This document shows, one piece after another, positions 1 to 8,554 of a stretch of 64,000 nucleotides of DNA. The position numbers and the translations under genes are program-made. Numbering within the stretch: position 1 is the first letter of the stretch; every line of letters starts with the position of its first letter. The DNA is from Janthinobacterium agaricidamnosum NBRC 102515 = DSM 9628. Its GTDB lineage: Bacteria; Pseudomonadota; Gammaproteobacteria; Burkholderiales; Burkholderiaceae_D. Below the pieces are notes generated by a model. It was not told where the DNA came from. It saw only the letters and a list, made by a program, of their open reading frames with translations, and did not search any database. Location of the stretch: assembly GCF_000723165.1 (NCBI RefSeq), contig NZ_HG322949.1:2107702-2171701 (forward strand). The letters are read 5' to 3'.

Positions 1-732
1 CGCAGCGGCCGTCACTGGCACCGGCGCGGCAACGCTCTGGGCGGCCGCCAGCGGCAGGCTGAAACCGCCCGTCGCCGCTGGCGCGCTAGTGGTGTTGCCG
101 GCCTGGCCAGCACCGGAAGCGGCGCCGGCATCGGTGTCGCCCGGCTTGGCGGCGGCCAGCGCTTCGCGCAGCAAATGGCTGGCGGCCGGCGCTGGCGCGG
201 CGCCGGCGCCGTTGAGCGCGATGGCGGCCGGGTTCAAGCTGATAGTCAAGGCCGGATTGGCTTGGGCCGGGCTGTTTTGCAGCGCGCTGGCGGCGGCCTG
301 GCCGGCGCCGTCGGGCGCGCCGTCGGCGGGCGCCGCGGCTGGCGCTGGCGGGGTCAATCCGGGCGCCATCGGCGCAATCAACGGCGCGCTCATCGCGGCC
401 AGCAGCGCATCGTTGGCGCCTTGCTGGGCGGCTTGCGCGATATCCGCGGCATCGCCCGCATCAGCCGGCTTGGCCGGAGTGGCGGTCGCCGCGTCGTCAT
501 CGCGACCGTCGTTGGCGGCGTCGGCCAAACCGAGCAGGCGCGCAAATAGCGGCAATGGCGGCGGCAGCGGGGCAGGATTCGGCGCCGCTGAAGGCTGCGG
601 CTGCGGCTGCGCGCCAGCCGGCGCGGCGCCGGACGGATCGAGCGGCGCAGCAGCGCCGGCCAGGATTTGCGCGGCGCCAGGGGCGGACGCCGCTGTTGCT
701 GTATTGGAACTGATATTGGAACTGATTATCAT
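1..732 (-). CDS. fliK: Flagellar hook-length control protein FliK (LafE-type), 5' part only
   Basis: This is the N-terminal 244 codons of a gene that runs off the left edge of the window. The visible protein is very rich in Ala, Pro and Gly with little predicted structure, as expected of the FliK N-terminal ruler region; the conserved C-terminal domain that contacts FlhB lies outside. It begins MIISSNISS, and its ATG overlaps the fliT stop as ATGA, so it should be translationally coupled. The identification rests on composition and on its place after fliD-fliS-fliT, the same order as lafB-lafC-lafD-lafE in lateral flagellar systems. FliK secreted through the export gate sets hook length and switches substrate specificity. 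Confidence 0.72.
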   Translation of the reverse strand, partial: MIISSNISSNTATAASAPGAAQILAGAAAPLDPSGAAPAGAQPQPQPSAAPNPAPLPPPLPLFARLLGLADAANDGRDDDAATATPAKPADAGDAADIAQAAQQGANDALLAAMSAPLIAPMAPGLTPPAPAAAPADGAPDGAGQAAASALQNSPAQANPALTISLNPAAIALNGAGAAPAPAASHLLREALAAAKPGDTDAGAASGAGQAGNTTSAPAATGGFSLPLAAAQSVAAPVPVTAAA

Positions 733-1046
733 GCTTGAATCCCGTCTGCATCGATTGCGCCATTGAGGGCGTAGGCGATCCATCCTTCTTTATTTGCCTG
801 CAATGAACCCAGATGTTTTTCCAGGCGGTCTTTTTCTTCAGAGCAAATTTTAACCGCTTGCGCGAATATTTTGCGCAATTGCAACAAAACTGTTTGTTCG
901 GCGTCATTCCAGCCGCCTTGCGCGGCCAGCAGCGGCAAGCTCCCGGCCAGTTCCTGGTTCAGCGTTTCCAGCGCAGTCCAGTCGGCTTGCGCGCTGGCGG
1001 CGGCCAGCCGCCGGGCCAGGCCCAGCAACTCGGGGCGCCTATCCAT
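729..1046 (-). CDS. fliT: FliT-like flagellar export chaperone (LafD position)
   Basis: This is a 105-aa, mainly helical, acidic protein with no signal peptide. FliT proteins are small cytoplasmic chaperones that hold the filament cap protein FliD for export; in enterobacteria they also bind FlhDC. Sequence similarity in this family is weak, so the call depends on size, helical character and position directly after fliS and before fliK. It overlaps fliS by 8 bases at its start and fliK by 4 bases at its end, so the three genes are clearly one translation unit. Confidence 0.65.
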   Translation of the reverse strand: MDRRPELLGLARRLAAASAQADWTALETLNQELAGSLPLLAAQGGWNDAEQTVLLQLRKIFAQAVKICSEEKDRLEKHLGSLQANKEGWIAYALNGAIDADGIQA

Positions 1047-1428
1047 GGTTGGCCTGTACGCCGAGCCAGCCGCGCTTGATGGTGGTCATCAGCGTGGTCA
1101 CTTCGTCGATCAGCGTCGGATCGAGCTTGATGCCGGCGGTGTACAGGCGCGCCACGCAATAGTCGTACAGGCGCGCCAGATTGACCACCACTTCGCCGCC
1201 ATCGTCGAAATTGAGCGAACTCGACAAGCCATTGATGATTTGCGTGCATTTGTCGAGGCTGATTGCCTTTTGCTCATAGCGCTTGCCGACGATGTGGCCG
1301 CGCGCGCGCGCCAATTCTTCCAGCAGGCCATCGGTCAGCACCAGCACCAGTTCGACCGGCGTGGCGCGGGCCGTCTGGGCGTCCAGGTTGACCGCATGGT
1401 AATTGCCGTAAGCATCATTATTTAACAT
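1039..1428 (-). CDS. fliS: Flagellin export chaperone FliS (LafC)
   Basis: This 129-aa helical protein starts MLNNDAYGNYHAV and carries the typical FliS pattern: a short N-terminal lid followed by a four-helix bundle, including TPVELVLVLTDGLLEELARA and a segment with YDYCVARLY. FliS binds the C-terminal disordered part of flagellin in the cytoplasm and keeps it unfolded until export. It lies 63 bases after fliD in the same direction, and its end overlaps fliT. Its likely client is the flagellin gene at 16963-17835. Confidence 0.9.
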   Translation of the reverse strand: MLNNDAYGNYHAVNLDAQTARATPVELVLVLTDGLLEELARARGHIVGKRYEQKAISLDKCTQIINGLSSSLNFDDGGEVVVNLARLYDYCVARLYTAGIKLDPTLIDEVTTLMTTIKRGWLGVQANHG

Positions 1429-1491
1429 TTTTTATCATCTCACTGTCAAAAACGAGGCAGCGCGCCGGCATCGGTGTCAGGCACGCTATCC

Positions 1492-2901
1492 TCAGGATTT
1501 ATTGCTTCCAAACATGGCGTCGAACATGTCGAGCGTCTTTTGCATATTGGCTTGCAATACTTGCAGGCGGGTAAATTGGTCCAGGTAACGCAGGCGGTTA
1601 CTTTCGTACACGTCATCCAGGTGATCCGAGGTCTGGCCGTACTCTTTTTGCAGTTTCGCGTTGCCGGCCAGGCGCTGGGTAATCTGGCCCTGGGTGTCGC
1701 TGCTCCACTGGTTCATCAGCTTGTCGAGCGAGCCCAGCACGCCGGTTTGCCGGCCGATGGTGTTATTGCCGAACAAACTATCCAGGTTGCCCGGCGAGTT
1801 GGCCAGCCTGGCGGTCAGCTTGCCGGCATCCAGGGTCAGGCTGCCGTCGCGCGCGCTGGTGATGCCGTAGTCCACCAGCGACACGCCGCCGACGTTTTGG
1901 CGCAGCAACTGGCCGATGCTGTTGCGCAGCGAAGCCATGCCCGAATCGCTGTAAAAGATTCCTGGAGCAACACCTTTTTCAGGCTTGCCGGGCGAGGTCA
2001 GCGTGTCCAGCGTCGTCTTGAGCTTGTTATAGGCGTCGACGAAGGCTTGCACATTGGCCGTGGTGGCGGTGGAGTCGGTCGCCACCGCCAGCGTAACCGG
2101 CGCGTCGCCGTCGGCCATCGCCTTGGTGAAGGTGATCTTGACGTCCTGCAGGTTGGTGAAGGTGTTGGACGCTTGCTGGATGCGGGTGCCGGTGCCTTTC
2201 GCGCCCAGCCATACCACCGCGTCCCTGGCCTGCACCACTTGCTTGATATTGGTCGCCGCGTCGGTCACCAGCGCCTTGGTCAGCGCGCTGTTGGTGACGC
2301 CGCTGGCGTCCAGCGACACCGCGTTGGCGGCGCCGGTGCTGTTCGATGTCAAAACCAGTTGCGCCTGGTTATCGACGGTCACGATCGAGGCCGTGACCCG
2401 CGAGTTATTCTTGCTGCTGGCATTGATGGCGGCCGCGATTTCCTGCGGCGTCAGGGTGCCGTCGCCATTCTTGTCGGCGGCCGACAGGTCGATGTCGAAG
2501 CGGTTGTTGCCGGTGCCGTCGCCGATCTTGACGGTCAGCGTGCCGCTGCCGGCCGCCGGGGAGCTGCCCAGGCCGCCATACGAGGTCTGGCTGGCGGTGG
2601 CCAGCTGTTCCACGAAGAAGCTGTAGGTGCCCGGCGCCGCCGTCACGCCGGCGGTGGCGCTGCCGTAGGCCGTGTTGCCGAAGGTCGCGGACTGGCTCAG
2701 TACCGATTTGTTCTTGCTCATCGCCGTCATCGCGGCCTGGAACGTGGCCATCGCCGACTTCAGGTCGTTCAGCGCCTTGTCGGTCTTGGTCGCCAGGTCG
2801 GTCTTGGCTTTTAATGCGTCGACTTGCGCCTGGACGGACAGTGCCGCCAGTTTTTTTGCGGTATCGACCGGGTCGTAAACCGGTGAGGTGATGCTGGTCA
2901 T
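1492..2901 (-). CDS. fliD: Flagellar filament cap protein FliD (LafB)
   Basis: This 469-aa cap protein (hook-associated protein 2) sits at the filament tip and helps flagellin fold as it emerges. The N-terminal half has the FliD_N pattern (ITSPVYDPVDTAKKLAAL) and the C-terminal half the FliD_C coiled-coil pattern ending in QANMQKTLDMFDAMFGSNKS. I start at the ATG at 2901, which has GGAG seven bases upstream; an in-frame TTG four codons earlier is part of that ribosome-binding region. Residues 143-154 form a perfect EF-hand-type loop, DKNGDGTLTPQE, unusual for FliD. The order fliD-fliS-fliT-fliK matches lafBCDE. Confidence 0.93.
   Translation of the reverse strand: MTSITSPVYDPVDTAKKLAALSVQAQVDALKAKTDLATKTDKALNDLKSAMATFQAAMTAMSKNKSVLSQSATFGNTAYGSATAGVTAAPGTYSFFVEQLATASQTSYGGLGSSPAAGSGTLTVKIGDGTGNNRFDIDLSAADKNGDGTLTPQEIAAAINASSKNNSRVTASIVTVDNQAQLVLTSNSTGAANAVSLDASGVTNSALTKALVTDAATNIKQVVQARDAVVWLGAKGTGTRIQQASNTFTNLQDVKITFTKAMADGDAPVTLAVATDSTATTANVQAFVDAYNKLKTTLDTLTSPGKPEKGVAPGIFYSDSGMASLRNSIGQLLRQNVGGVSLVDYGITSARDGSLTLDAGKLTARLANSPGNLDSLFGNNTIGRQTGVLGSLDKLMNQWSSDTQGQITQRLAGNAKLQKEYGQTSDHLDDVYESNRLRYLDQFTRLQVLQANMQKTLDMFDAMFGSNKS
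2440..2475 (-). other. EF-hand-like calcium-binding loop coded inside fliD
   Basis: The twelve codons give DKNGDGTLTPQE: Asp, Asn and Asp at positions 1, 3 and 5, Gly at 6, Leu at 8 and Glu at 12, the canonical EF-hand loop spacing. It is followed by a helix (IAAAINAS). In ordinary FliD this place is a short linker before the INA helix. Calcium binding is inferred only. Confidence 0.6.
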
Positions 2902-2991
2902 GTCGAACTCCAATGGAAGGGGATATGCCTTGATAAGGCGACCCGGATTCCGGTTTTGTGAAGTTTTCCTATAAGAAATTTATAGCAAAAC

Positions 2992-3429
2992 TTATTTTAC
3001 TTGCCCGCGAAACCAGAATTGGGTAGCCAGCTCATCCTGGCGCTTGGCATCGCGTCGTTGTTGTTCGTTGGCCACATCCTTCTGTTTGCGTGTCAGCACC
3101 TGGTCCAATACCTCGCGTTTGGCCCAGGCCGCGTTCAGCGCGCGCTGGGAAATCGCCATATTGGCTACGTGCAGGTGCAAATCGGTGCGGTGCTGGTCGG
3201 CCAGCTGCATCACCGCCTGTTTGAAGTCGCCGCAATTGACCGACAGCGCCAACGGCAGCGCGCCGCTGGCGCCGCTGCCGGTGTACAGGCCGGTCAGCCG
3301 CTCCAGGTTTTTCTGGTAGCGCTCGCGCACCGCGGTCTGCGCCGCCATGTCGCTTTGCAGGCGTTCGACTTCGGTGCTGCGCAAGTCGACCAGCGTGGTC
3401 AGGTTGCGGATCGTGTGTGTCTGGCTCAT
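2992..3429 (-). CDS. fliJ: Flagellar export protein FliJ
   Basis: This 145-aa protein is almost entirely helical and charged, as expected of the FliJ antiparallel coiled coil that sits in the centre of the FliI ATPase ring and links it to FlhA. I chose the ATG at 3429 (MSQTHTIRNLT), ten bases after the fliI stop, because an upstream start at 3459 would run into fliI. The fit to FliJ includes regularly spaced Leu/Glu heptads and a C-terminal basic stretch (KDVANEQQRRDAKRQDE). It is the last gene of the fliEFGHIJ run. Confidence 0.85.
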   Translation of the reverse strand: MSQTHTIRNLTTLVDLRSTEVERLQSDMAAQTAVRERYQKNLERLTGLYTGSGASGALPLALSVNCGDFKQAVMQLADQHRTDLHLHVANMAISQRALNAAWAKREVLDQVLTRKQKDVANEQQRRDAKRQDELATQFWFRGQVK

Positions 3430-3439
3430 CGTGCGGCTT

Positions 3440-4750
3440 TCATGCCATGATCTGTTCAAGTTGTTCGATGCAGCGGGCCAGCGGCGCGTCTTCCTTGGTG
3501 CCCTGGCACAGGAATGCCTCGATCTGCGGATGCAATTGCACCGCGCGGTCGGTTTGCGGATCGGCGCCCGGCACGTACGCGCCCAGCGGAATCAGGTCGC
3601 GCACCCGGGCGTGGCGCGCCATCGCCGCCTTCAGCGCGCGCGCCGCCAGCATATGCGCCGGCGGGATCACTTGCGCCATGCAGCGGCTGATCGACGCGGC
3701 CACGTCGATCGCCGGATAATGGCCCCGTTCGGCCAGTTCGCGGGTCAGCACGATGTGGCCGTCGAGGATGGCGCGGGCCGTGTCGACCACCGGGTCCTGC
3801 TGGTCGTCGCCCTCGGCCAGCACGGTGTAGATGGCGCTCATGCTGCCTTCCGGGTGGGCGCCGTTGCCGGCGCTTTCGACCAGTTGCGGCAAGTTTGAAA
3901 AGACCGACGGCGGATAACCGCGCGTGGCCGGCGGTTCGCCCAGCGCCAGCGCCACTTCGCGCAGCGCCATCGCGTAGCGGGTCAGCGAGTCGACCAGCAG
4001 CAGCACGTGCTTGCCCTGGTCGCGGTAATGGGCGGCGATCGAGTGGCACAGTTCGGTCGCCATGATGCGCATCAGCGGCGATTCGTCGGCCGGCGCGATC
4101 ACCAGCACGGCTTTTTTGAGGCCGTCCTCACCGAGCGATTTTTCGACGAATTCGCGCACCTCGCGGCCGCGTTCGCCGATCAGGCCGACCACCACCACGT
4201 CGGCCACGGTTTGCCGCGTGATCAGACCCAGCAGCACGCTCTTGCCGACGCCGCTGCCGGCCATCAGGCCGACGCGCTGGCCTTTGCCCAGCGTCAGCAT
4301 GCTGTTGATGGCGCGTACGCCGACGTCGAGCGGTTCCGAGACCGGCTGTTTTTTCAAGGGATTGATGCGCGGCGGCGTCACTTCCAGCACATGCTCGCCG
4401 CCCAGCCGGCCCAGGTCGTCGATCGGTTCGCCGAGGCCGTTGACCATGCGGCCCAGCCACGACGGGCCGATTTGCAGGCTGGCCTTGTCCGGCAGCGGCA
4501 GCACGCGCGCGCCGGTGGTCATGCCGACGGCTTTCTTGAACGGCATCAGGAAGGATAACTTGTCGCGGAAACCGACCACTTGCGCATCGAGCCATTCGCC
4601 GCCGACGGTCTCGATTTGACAGCGCTGGCCGGTATGCAGGCGGCAGCCCGCGCTTTCCAGCAGCAATCCCGACGCGCCGACCAGGCGGCCGGTGGGCGTC
4701 GCGACCGGCACCGCGCCGATCTCGAGATTGCGCAGTGTGTCGGCTATCAT
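3440..4750 (-). CDS. fliI: Flagellum-specific ATPase FliI
   Basis: This 436-aa export ATPase has the Walker A loop GLMAGSGVGKSVL near residue 165, a Walker B region (KHVLLLVDSLTRYA) and the PPATRGYPPSVF segment that follows it in FliI and F1-beta relatives. It hexamerises at the base of the export gate and, with FliH and FliJ, delivers substrates. Length and domain order are normal for the family. Its ATG overlaps the fliH stop as ATGA. Confidence 0.97.
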   Translation of the reverse strand: MIADTLRNLEIGAVPVATPTGRLVGASGLLLESAGCRLHTGQRCQIETVGGEWLDAQVVGFRDKLSFLMPFKKAVGMTTGARVLPLPDKASLQIGPSWLGRMVNGLGEPIDDLGRLGGEHVLEVTPPRINPLKKQPVSEPLDVGVRAINSMLTLGKGQRVGLMAGSGVGKSVLLGLITRQTVADVVVVGLIGERGREVREFVEKSLGEDGLKKAVLVIAPADESPLMRIMATELCHSIAAHYRDQGKHVLLLVDSLTRYAMALREVALALGEPPATRGYPPSVFSNLPQLVESAGNGAHPEGSMSAIYTVLAEGDDQQDPVVDTARAILDGHIVLTRELAERGHYPAIDVAASISRCMAQVIPPAHMLAARALKAAMARHARVRDLIPLGAYVPGADPQTDRAVQLHPQIEAFLCQGTKEDAPLARCIEQLEQIMA

Positions 4751-5430
4751 GGGGCCGCGCCTTCGTCGGCGTGGTCGGCGGCCAGTTGCAAATGGCTGCT
4801 GACCTGTTCCATGCAGGCGGCCAGGCGCTGGTGGCAGCCGGCGTCGACTTCATTGTCGCCCGCCTTGATGCGGCATTCGCCCGGGTCGAGGCGGGAATCG
4901 GCGATCAGATTCCAGCGCTTGGCGCGCTTCGGATCGAGCTCGCTGATGCGTTTCAGTTCTTCCGGATTCAGGAAGACGTCGATTTCTTCGCGCGTCGGCG
5001 GCATCGAGGCCAGCGTTTCATCGACCAGCGCCAGCAATTGCACCGGCTGCAAGGCCAGTTCGGCGCGGATCACCTGGCGCGCCACCTTGGCCACCAGGTC
5101 GACCACTTCCTTGCGCTGCGCGGCGCGGTAATCGGCGCGCACCTGGCGCAGGTTTTTCAGGATCGCATCGACCGGACGGGCCAGCTTGTCGAGCGCCACC
5201 ATGGTTTCGTTGCGGCCTTCTTCGCGGCCGCGCGCCATGCCGTCGCTACGGCCGGAATCGTAGCCGTCCTGCTGGCCGCGCACCAGGCCGACCTCATAAC
5301 CGTCGCGCTGGCCCTGTTCAAAACCTTCCGACACCGACGCCTGCCACTGGCCGTCGGTATCTTCGGCGCGCTGGCCGGCGGCGATGAATTGCGACAGCGG
5401 CGGAAAACGATAGGAGCGGAAGTGCTTCAT
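4747..5430 (-). CDS. fliH: Flagellar assembly protein FliH
   Basis: This 227-aa regulator of the FliI ATPase starts at the ATG at 5430 (MKHFRSYRFPPL), which overlaps the fliG stop as ATGA. The N-terminal third carries the glycine-spaced helix typical of FliH (GFEQGQRDGYEVGLVRGQ, then GYDSGRSDGMARG), and the C-terminal half resembles the V-ATPase E subunit, with RAELALQPVQLLALVDETL. FliH dimers hold FliI inactive in the cytoplasm and tether it to the C ring through FliN. Confidence 0.93.
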   Translation of the reverse strand: MKHFRSYRFPPLSQFIAAGQRAEDTDGQWQASVSEGFEQGQRDGYEVGLVRGQQDGYDSGRSDGMARGREEGRNETMVALDKLARPVDAILKNLRQVRADYRAAQRKEVVDLVAKVARQVIRAELALQPVQLLALVDETLASMPPTREEIDVFLNPEELKRISELDPKRAKRWNLIADSRLDPGECRIKAGDNEVDAGCHQRLAACMEQVSSHLQLAADHADEGAAP

Positions 5431-6461
5431 TCCACCACCGCTTCGGCGAACAGCTGCACTTCGATTTCGCCGGCGTCGGCCAGGCCCTTGACGGTGGCCA
5501 TGATTTCCTGGCGGGTCTGTTCGATGCGGCTCAGCGGCACCGGTCCGGAGCGGCGCATCATGTCTTCGAAACTTTGCGCCTGGCGGCGCGGCATGGTTTT
5601 CAGGATCGCGTCGCGCACCGCCGGTTCGGCGCCCTTCAGCGCAATCGCCCACTGTTCCAGCGGCACGTCTTCCAGGATGCGGGTGATCGCCACTTCGCTC
5701 TGGCGCGACAGGATGAAGAAGTCGTACATGCTCAATTCGATTTCCGACACCACTTCCGGATCGTGCGCGCGCAGCAGCTCGACCAGCGCGGCGCGGTTGC
5801 CCGGCATGCGGTTGAGGATTTCGGCGACCTGGCGCACCCCTTCGACGCTGGTGCTCTGGGTGTCCAGCGTCGACAGGCAGCGGCCCACCAGTTCATCCAG
5901 CTCGACCAGCAGGTCGCGGTCGATTTCATCCAGCCGGGCCAGGTTCAGCAGCACCAGGTCGCGGCCTTCGACCGGCAGCGCGTCGAGGATCTGGCCGGCC
6001 AGCGCCGGCGGCAGGAAGGCCAGGAACACCGCCTGCATCTGCACGTGTTCGTTGACGATGTATTCGGACAGCCATTTCGGCGACGCCCATTGCAGCCGCG
6101 CCATCTTGGGGCGGATCGCATCGCCGTAGATATTATTGAGCACGCTGTTGGCGATGTCGCTGCCGAGCGCCATGTCGAGCGAGCGCTTCAGGTAGCTGCG
6201 CGACGCGCCGTGCACGCCGCTCTGTTCGCGGTAATCGTCGAAAAAGGTTTGCATCGCCTGTTTCACCGACTCGACCTTGATGCCGCTCATGCGCGACATC
6301 ACTTGCGTCACTTCCAGCAATTCTTCGCGCGACAGGCAGCGCAACACCGCAGCGGCCTGTTCCTCGCCTATGCTGAGCAGCACGATCGCGGCCTGTTCGA
6401 CCGGCGTCAGGGTGCTGCTTTCGGACTCTTCCGAGTCCAATATGTTATTGAGTTCGGCCAT
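5427..6461 (-). CDS. fliG: Flagellar motor switch protein FliG, variant motif
   Basis: This 344-aa C-ring protein has the N-terminal domain that binds FliF (TPVEQAAIVLLSIGEEQAAA), the middle domain and the C-terminal torque domain (EQWAIALKGAEPAVRDAIL; SGPVPLSRIEQTRQEI). It transmits stator force to the rotor. The middle-domain motif is EHVQ (residues 138-141) where most FliG proteins have EHPQ, which contacts FliM. The 3' end overlaps fliH by 4 bases, and its start lies inside the fliF 3' end by 17 bases. Confidence 0.96.
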   Translation of the reverse strand: MAELNNILDSEESESSTLTPVEQAAIVLLSIGEEQAAAVLRCLSREELLEVTQVMSRMSGIKVESVKQAMQTFFDDYREQSGVHGASRSYLKRSLDMALGSDIANSVLNNIYGDAIRPKMARLQWASPKWLSEYIVNEHVQMQAVFLAFLPPALAGQILDALPVEGRDLVLLNLARLDEIDRDLLVELDELVGRCLSTLDTQSTSVEGVRQVAEILNRMPGNRAALVELLRAHDPEVVSEIELSMYDFFILSRQSEVAITRILEDVPLEQWAIALKGAEPAVRDAILKTMPRRQAQSFEDMMRRSGPVPLSRIEQTRQEIMATVKGLADAGEIEVQLFAEAVVE

Positions 6462-8193
6462 TTTTCTGCATCCATTGTTTGACGACTTCGGCGACCCGCT
6501 CGGGTTCTTTTTCAGCCAATACCTTGAGGTGGTCGACCATCACGTCGACCGCCGAACCGGCTGGCGGCAAATCATAATTTTCCAGCAGCGGCACCACCGG
6601 CATCGCGCCGGGCTGCGCCGCGCCGCCCGCCAGTTGCGCCTGCGCCTGCGGGCCGCCCAGCGTGTGCATGCCGGCGCCGCCGGCCAGCGTCGCGGCAGCC
6701 GCGCCGGCGCCGCCCAGCGCCAATGGATTGTCGGCGTGCAGCAGCGGCGCGCCGCCGTAACGGTTGTTCAGCAGGCGCAGCAGCGGACGCACTACCAGGA
6801 AGTAGCCGGCCAGCGCGCCGCCCAGGTACATCAGCCACGCGCTCATGTCGGCCAGGTTGTCGCGTTCTTCCCACCACTGGGCCGGCGCGACCTTGGCCGG
6901 GAAGGCCAGCGCCGATACGGCCAGGTTGTCGCCGCGTTCGGTGCTGATGCCGAGGCCGCTGCGCAGCATCTTGTCGATATTCGCCAGTTCGGCCGGGGTC
7001 CAGCCGGTTTTCGGGGCGGGCGCGGCGCCGCTGTTGAGCACCACCGCGACGCTCAGTTTCTGCAGGCGGCCGCGGCTGCGCTTGATCTGGGTGATGCTGC
7101 GGTCATACGCATACTGGCGCGAGGTGGCGTTCTTGCGGGCCGTGCCGTCGTCCGGCTTGGCGCCGTCGCCGCCTGGCGCGCCGGGCGCGGCGGCCGCCGC
7201 ATCGGTCGGGACCGGCGCGGCGGCCGCCGGCGGCTTGTTGCTCAAGGTGCCAGGCACGCCCAGCGTCATGCGGTTGCGTTCCTGTTCTTCGCGCATCGCC
7301 TCGCTGGTCACTTTCGGGTCGGCGCCGTATTTTTCCAGCGTTTCCTCGACCCGGTCGTTATCCACCGCGGCGGTCACGCTGACCTTGAAGTTGTCTTCGC
7401 CGATCACCGGCCCCAGCAATTCGCGCACATTGCGCCGGATCTCATCCTGGTAGCGCTTGGCGCTTTCGTTGCCGTTGCTGGACGCGTCGAAACCATCCGT
7501 CAGGTCGATATGCGACGACAGCAGGTTGCCGGCCTGGTCGACCAGGCTGACCCGCTGCGGCTGCAGGCTGGCGACGCTGCCCGACACCATGTTGATGACG
7601 GCGGCGATTTGTTCCTGGTTCAGCGTGCGGCCGGTTTTCAGCGCCACCACCACCGAGGCCGACGATTTGTCGCCGTCGCTGGAAACGAAGGAGCTCGACT
7701 TGGCGATCGACAGGTGCACCCGCGCCGACCCGATCGCGTCCAGCGTCATGATGCTTTGCGCCAGCTCGCCTTCCAGGCCGCGCCGGAAGCGCACGTCCTG
7801 CACGAATTGCGATACGCCCAACGGGTCGTTCTTGTCCATCAGCTCCAGGCCGGCCGGCAATTGCGCGGTCACGCCTTTCGACGCCAGCAGCATGCGCACC
7901 TTGCCCAGCATCGATTCCGGCACCAGCACCTGGCCGCTGTCCGGATGCAGGCGGTAAGGGATATGTTCGGCGTCCAGCGTCGCCATCATGTCGGTCACGG
8001 CGACTTTTTCGCGCGCGCCGAAGACCGGCTTGTAGTTGGATTGGTCGTGCCAGAAATACATCATCACCATCGCGGTGATGCCGATTGCCAGCACCAGCAT
8101 GGGCAGCAGGGTTTTCAGCAGGGCAGGCGACAGCAGCGGCGACGGGGCGTTCGCACGCCAGCGTGCGTAGGCAGACTTCAGGGGGGTAATCAC
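6445..8193 (-). CDS. fliF: Flagellar MS-ring protein FliF
   Basis: This 582-aa inner-membrane ring protein has a first membrane segment near residues 28-48 (TLLPMLVLAIGITAMVMMY), the secretin-like ring-building domains with RRGLEGELAQSI and AINMVSGSVASLQPQ-type segments, an Ala/Pro-rich middle (PPAAAAPVPTDAAAAAPG), a second membrane segment near residue 455 (AWLMYLGGALAGYFLVVRP) and a C-terminal cytoplasmic tail that binds FliG. The tail has a long Ala/Gly-rich insertion. It follows fliE after an 19-base gap. Confidence 0.95.
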   Translation of the reverse strand: MITPLKSAYARWRANAPSPLLSPALLKTLLPMLVLAIGITAMVMMYFWHDQSNYKPVFGAREKVAVTDMMATLDAEHIPYRLHPDSGQVLVPESMLGKVRMLLASKGVTAQLPAGLELMDKNDPLGVSQFVQDVRFRRGLEGELAQSIMTLDAIGSARVHLSIAKSSSFVSSDGDKSSASVVVALKTGRTLNQEQIAAVINMVSGSVASLQPQRVSLVDQAGNLLSSHIDLTDGFDASSNGNESAKRYQDEIRRNVRELLGPVIGEDNFKVSVTAAVDNDRVEETLEKYGADPKVTSEAMREEQERNRMTLGVPGTLSNKPPAAAAPVPTDAAAAAPGAPGGDGAKPDDGTARKNATSRQYAYDRSITQIKRSRGRLQKLSVAVVLNSGAAPAPKTGWTPAELANIDKMLRSGLGISTERGDNLAVSALAFPAKVAPAQWWEERDNLADMSAWLMYLGGALAGYFLVVRPLLRLLNNRYGGAPLLHADNPLALGGAGAAAATLAGGAGMHTLGGPQAQAQLAGGAAQPGAMPVVPLLENYDLPPAGSAVDVMVDHLKVLAEKEPERVAEVVKQWMQKNGRTQ

Positions 8194-8212
8194 GTGGAGG
8201 GCTTTCGGGGAC

Positions 8213-8554
8213 TTAGAGTGGCAGCTTGATCAATTCGTCGACCGCGCCCATCACTTTATTGCGCACTTGCATCAACATGGAAAAGGACAGACTGGCTTCC
8301 TGGCTGGCCAGCATGGCGCCGACCAGGTCGTCGCTCTTGCCGCTGTCGACATCGCTCATGCGCTGTCCCGCCAGCCGGTCGTCGTTGTTGACCTTGCCGA
8401 TCGCGTCGCGCATGCTTTGCGCAAATGAAAAACTGGCATCGGCATGGCCGCCGATCTGCATGGCAGGCGCGACCGCCGACGCATTCAGGCTGTTGGCGCT
8501 ATTGTTCAGCGCGGCCAGGTCGGCCTTGATCAAGCCTGCGAGTTGATTCCCCAT
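8213..8554 (-). CDS. fliE: Flagellar hook-basal body protein FliE
   Basis: This 113-aa protein joins the MS ring to the rod. It has the FliE C-terminal pattern SFSMLMQVRNKVMGAVDELIK. The ATG at 8554 (MGNQLAGL) has AGAGGG five bases upstream; an in-frame start at 8575 would be inside that site. It is the first gene of the leftward operon and faces fliM across a 635-base gap. Confidence 0.93.
   Translation of the reverse strand: MGNQLAGLIKADLAALNNSANSLNASAVAPAMQIGGHADASFSFAQSMRDAIGKVNNDDRLAGQRMSDVDSGKSDDLVGAMLASQEASLSFSMLMQVRNKVMGAVDELIKLPL

Noticed and set aside
1474..2814. Long reading frame opposite fliD
   Set aside because: It is an antisense shadow produced by GC-rich codon usage; fliD on the other strand has clear family motifs. 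The same holds for many long frames opposite fliI, fliF, flhA and the TPR transferase.
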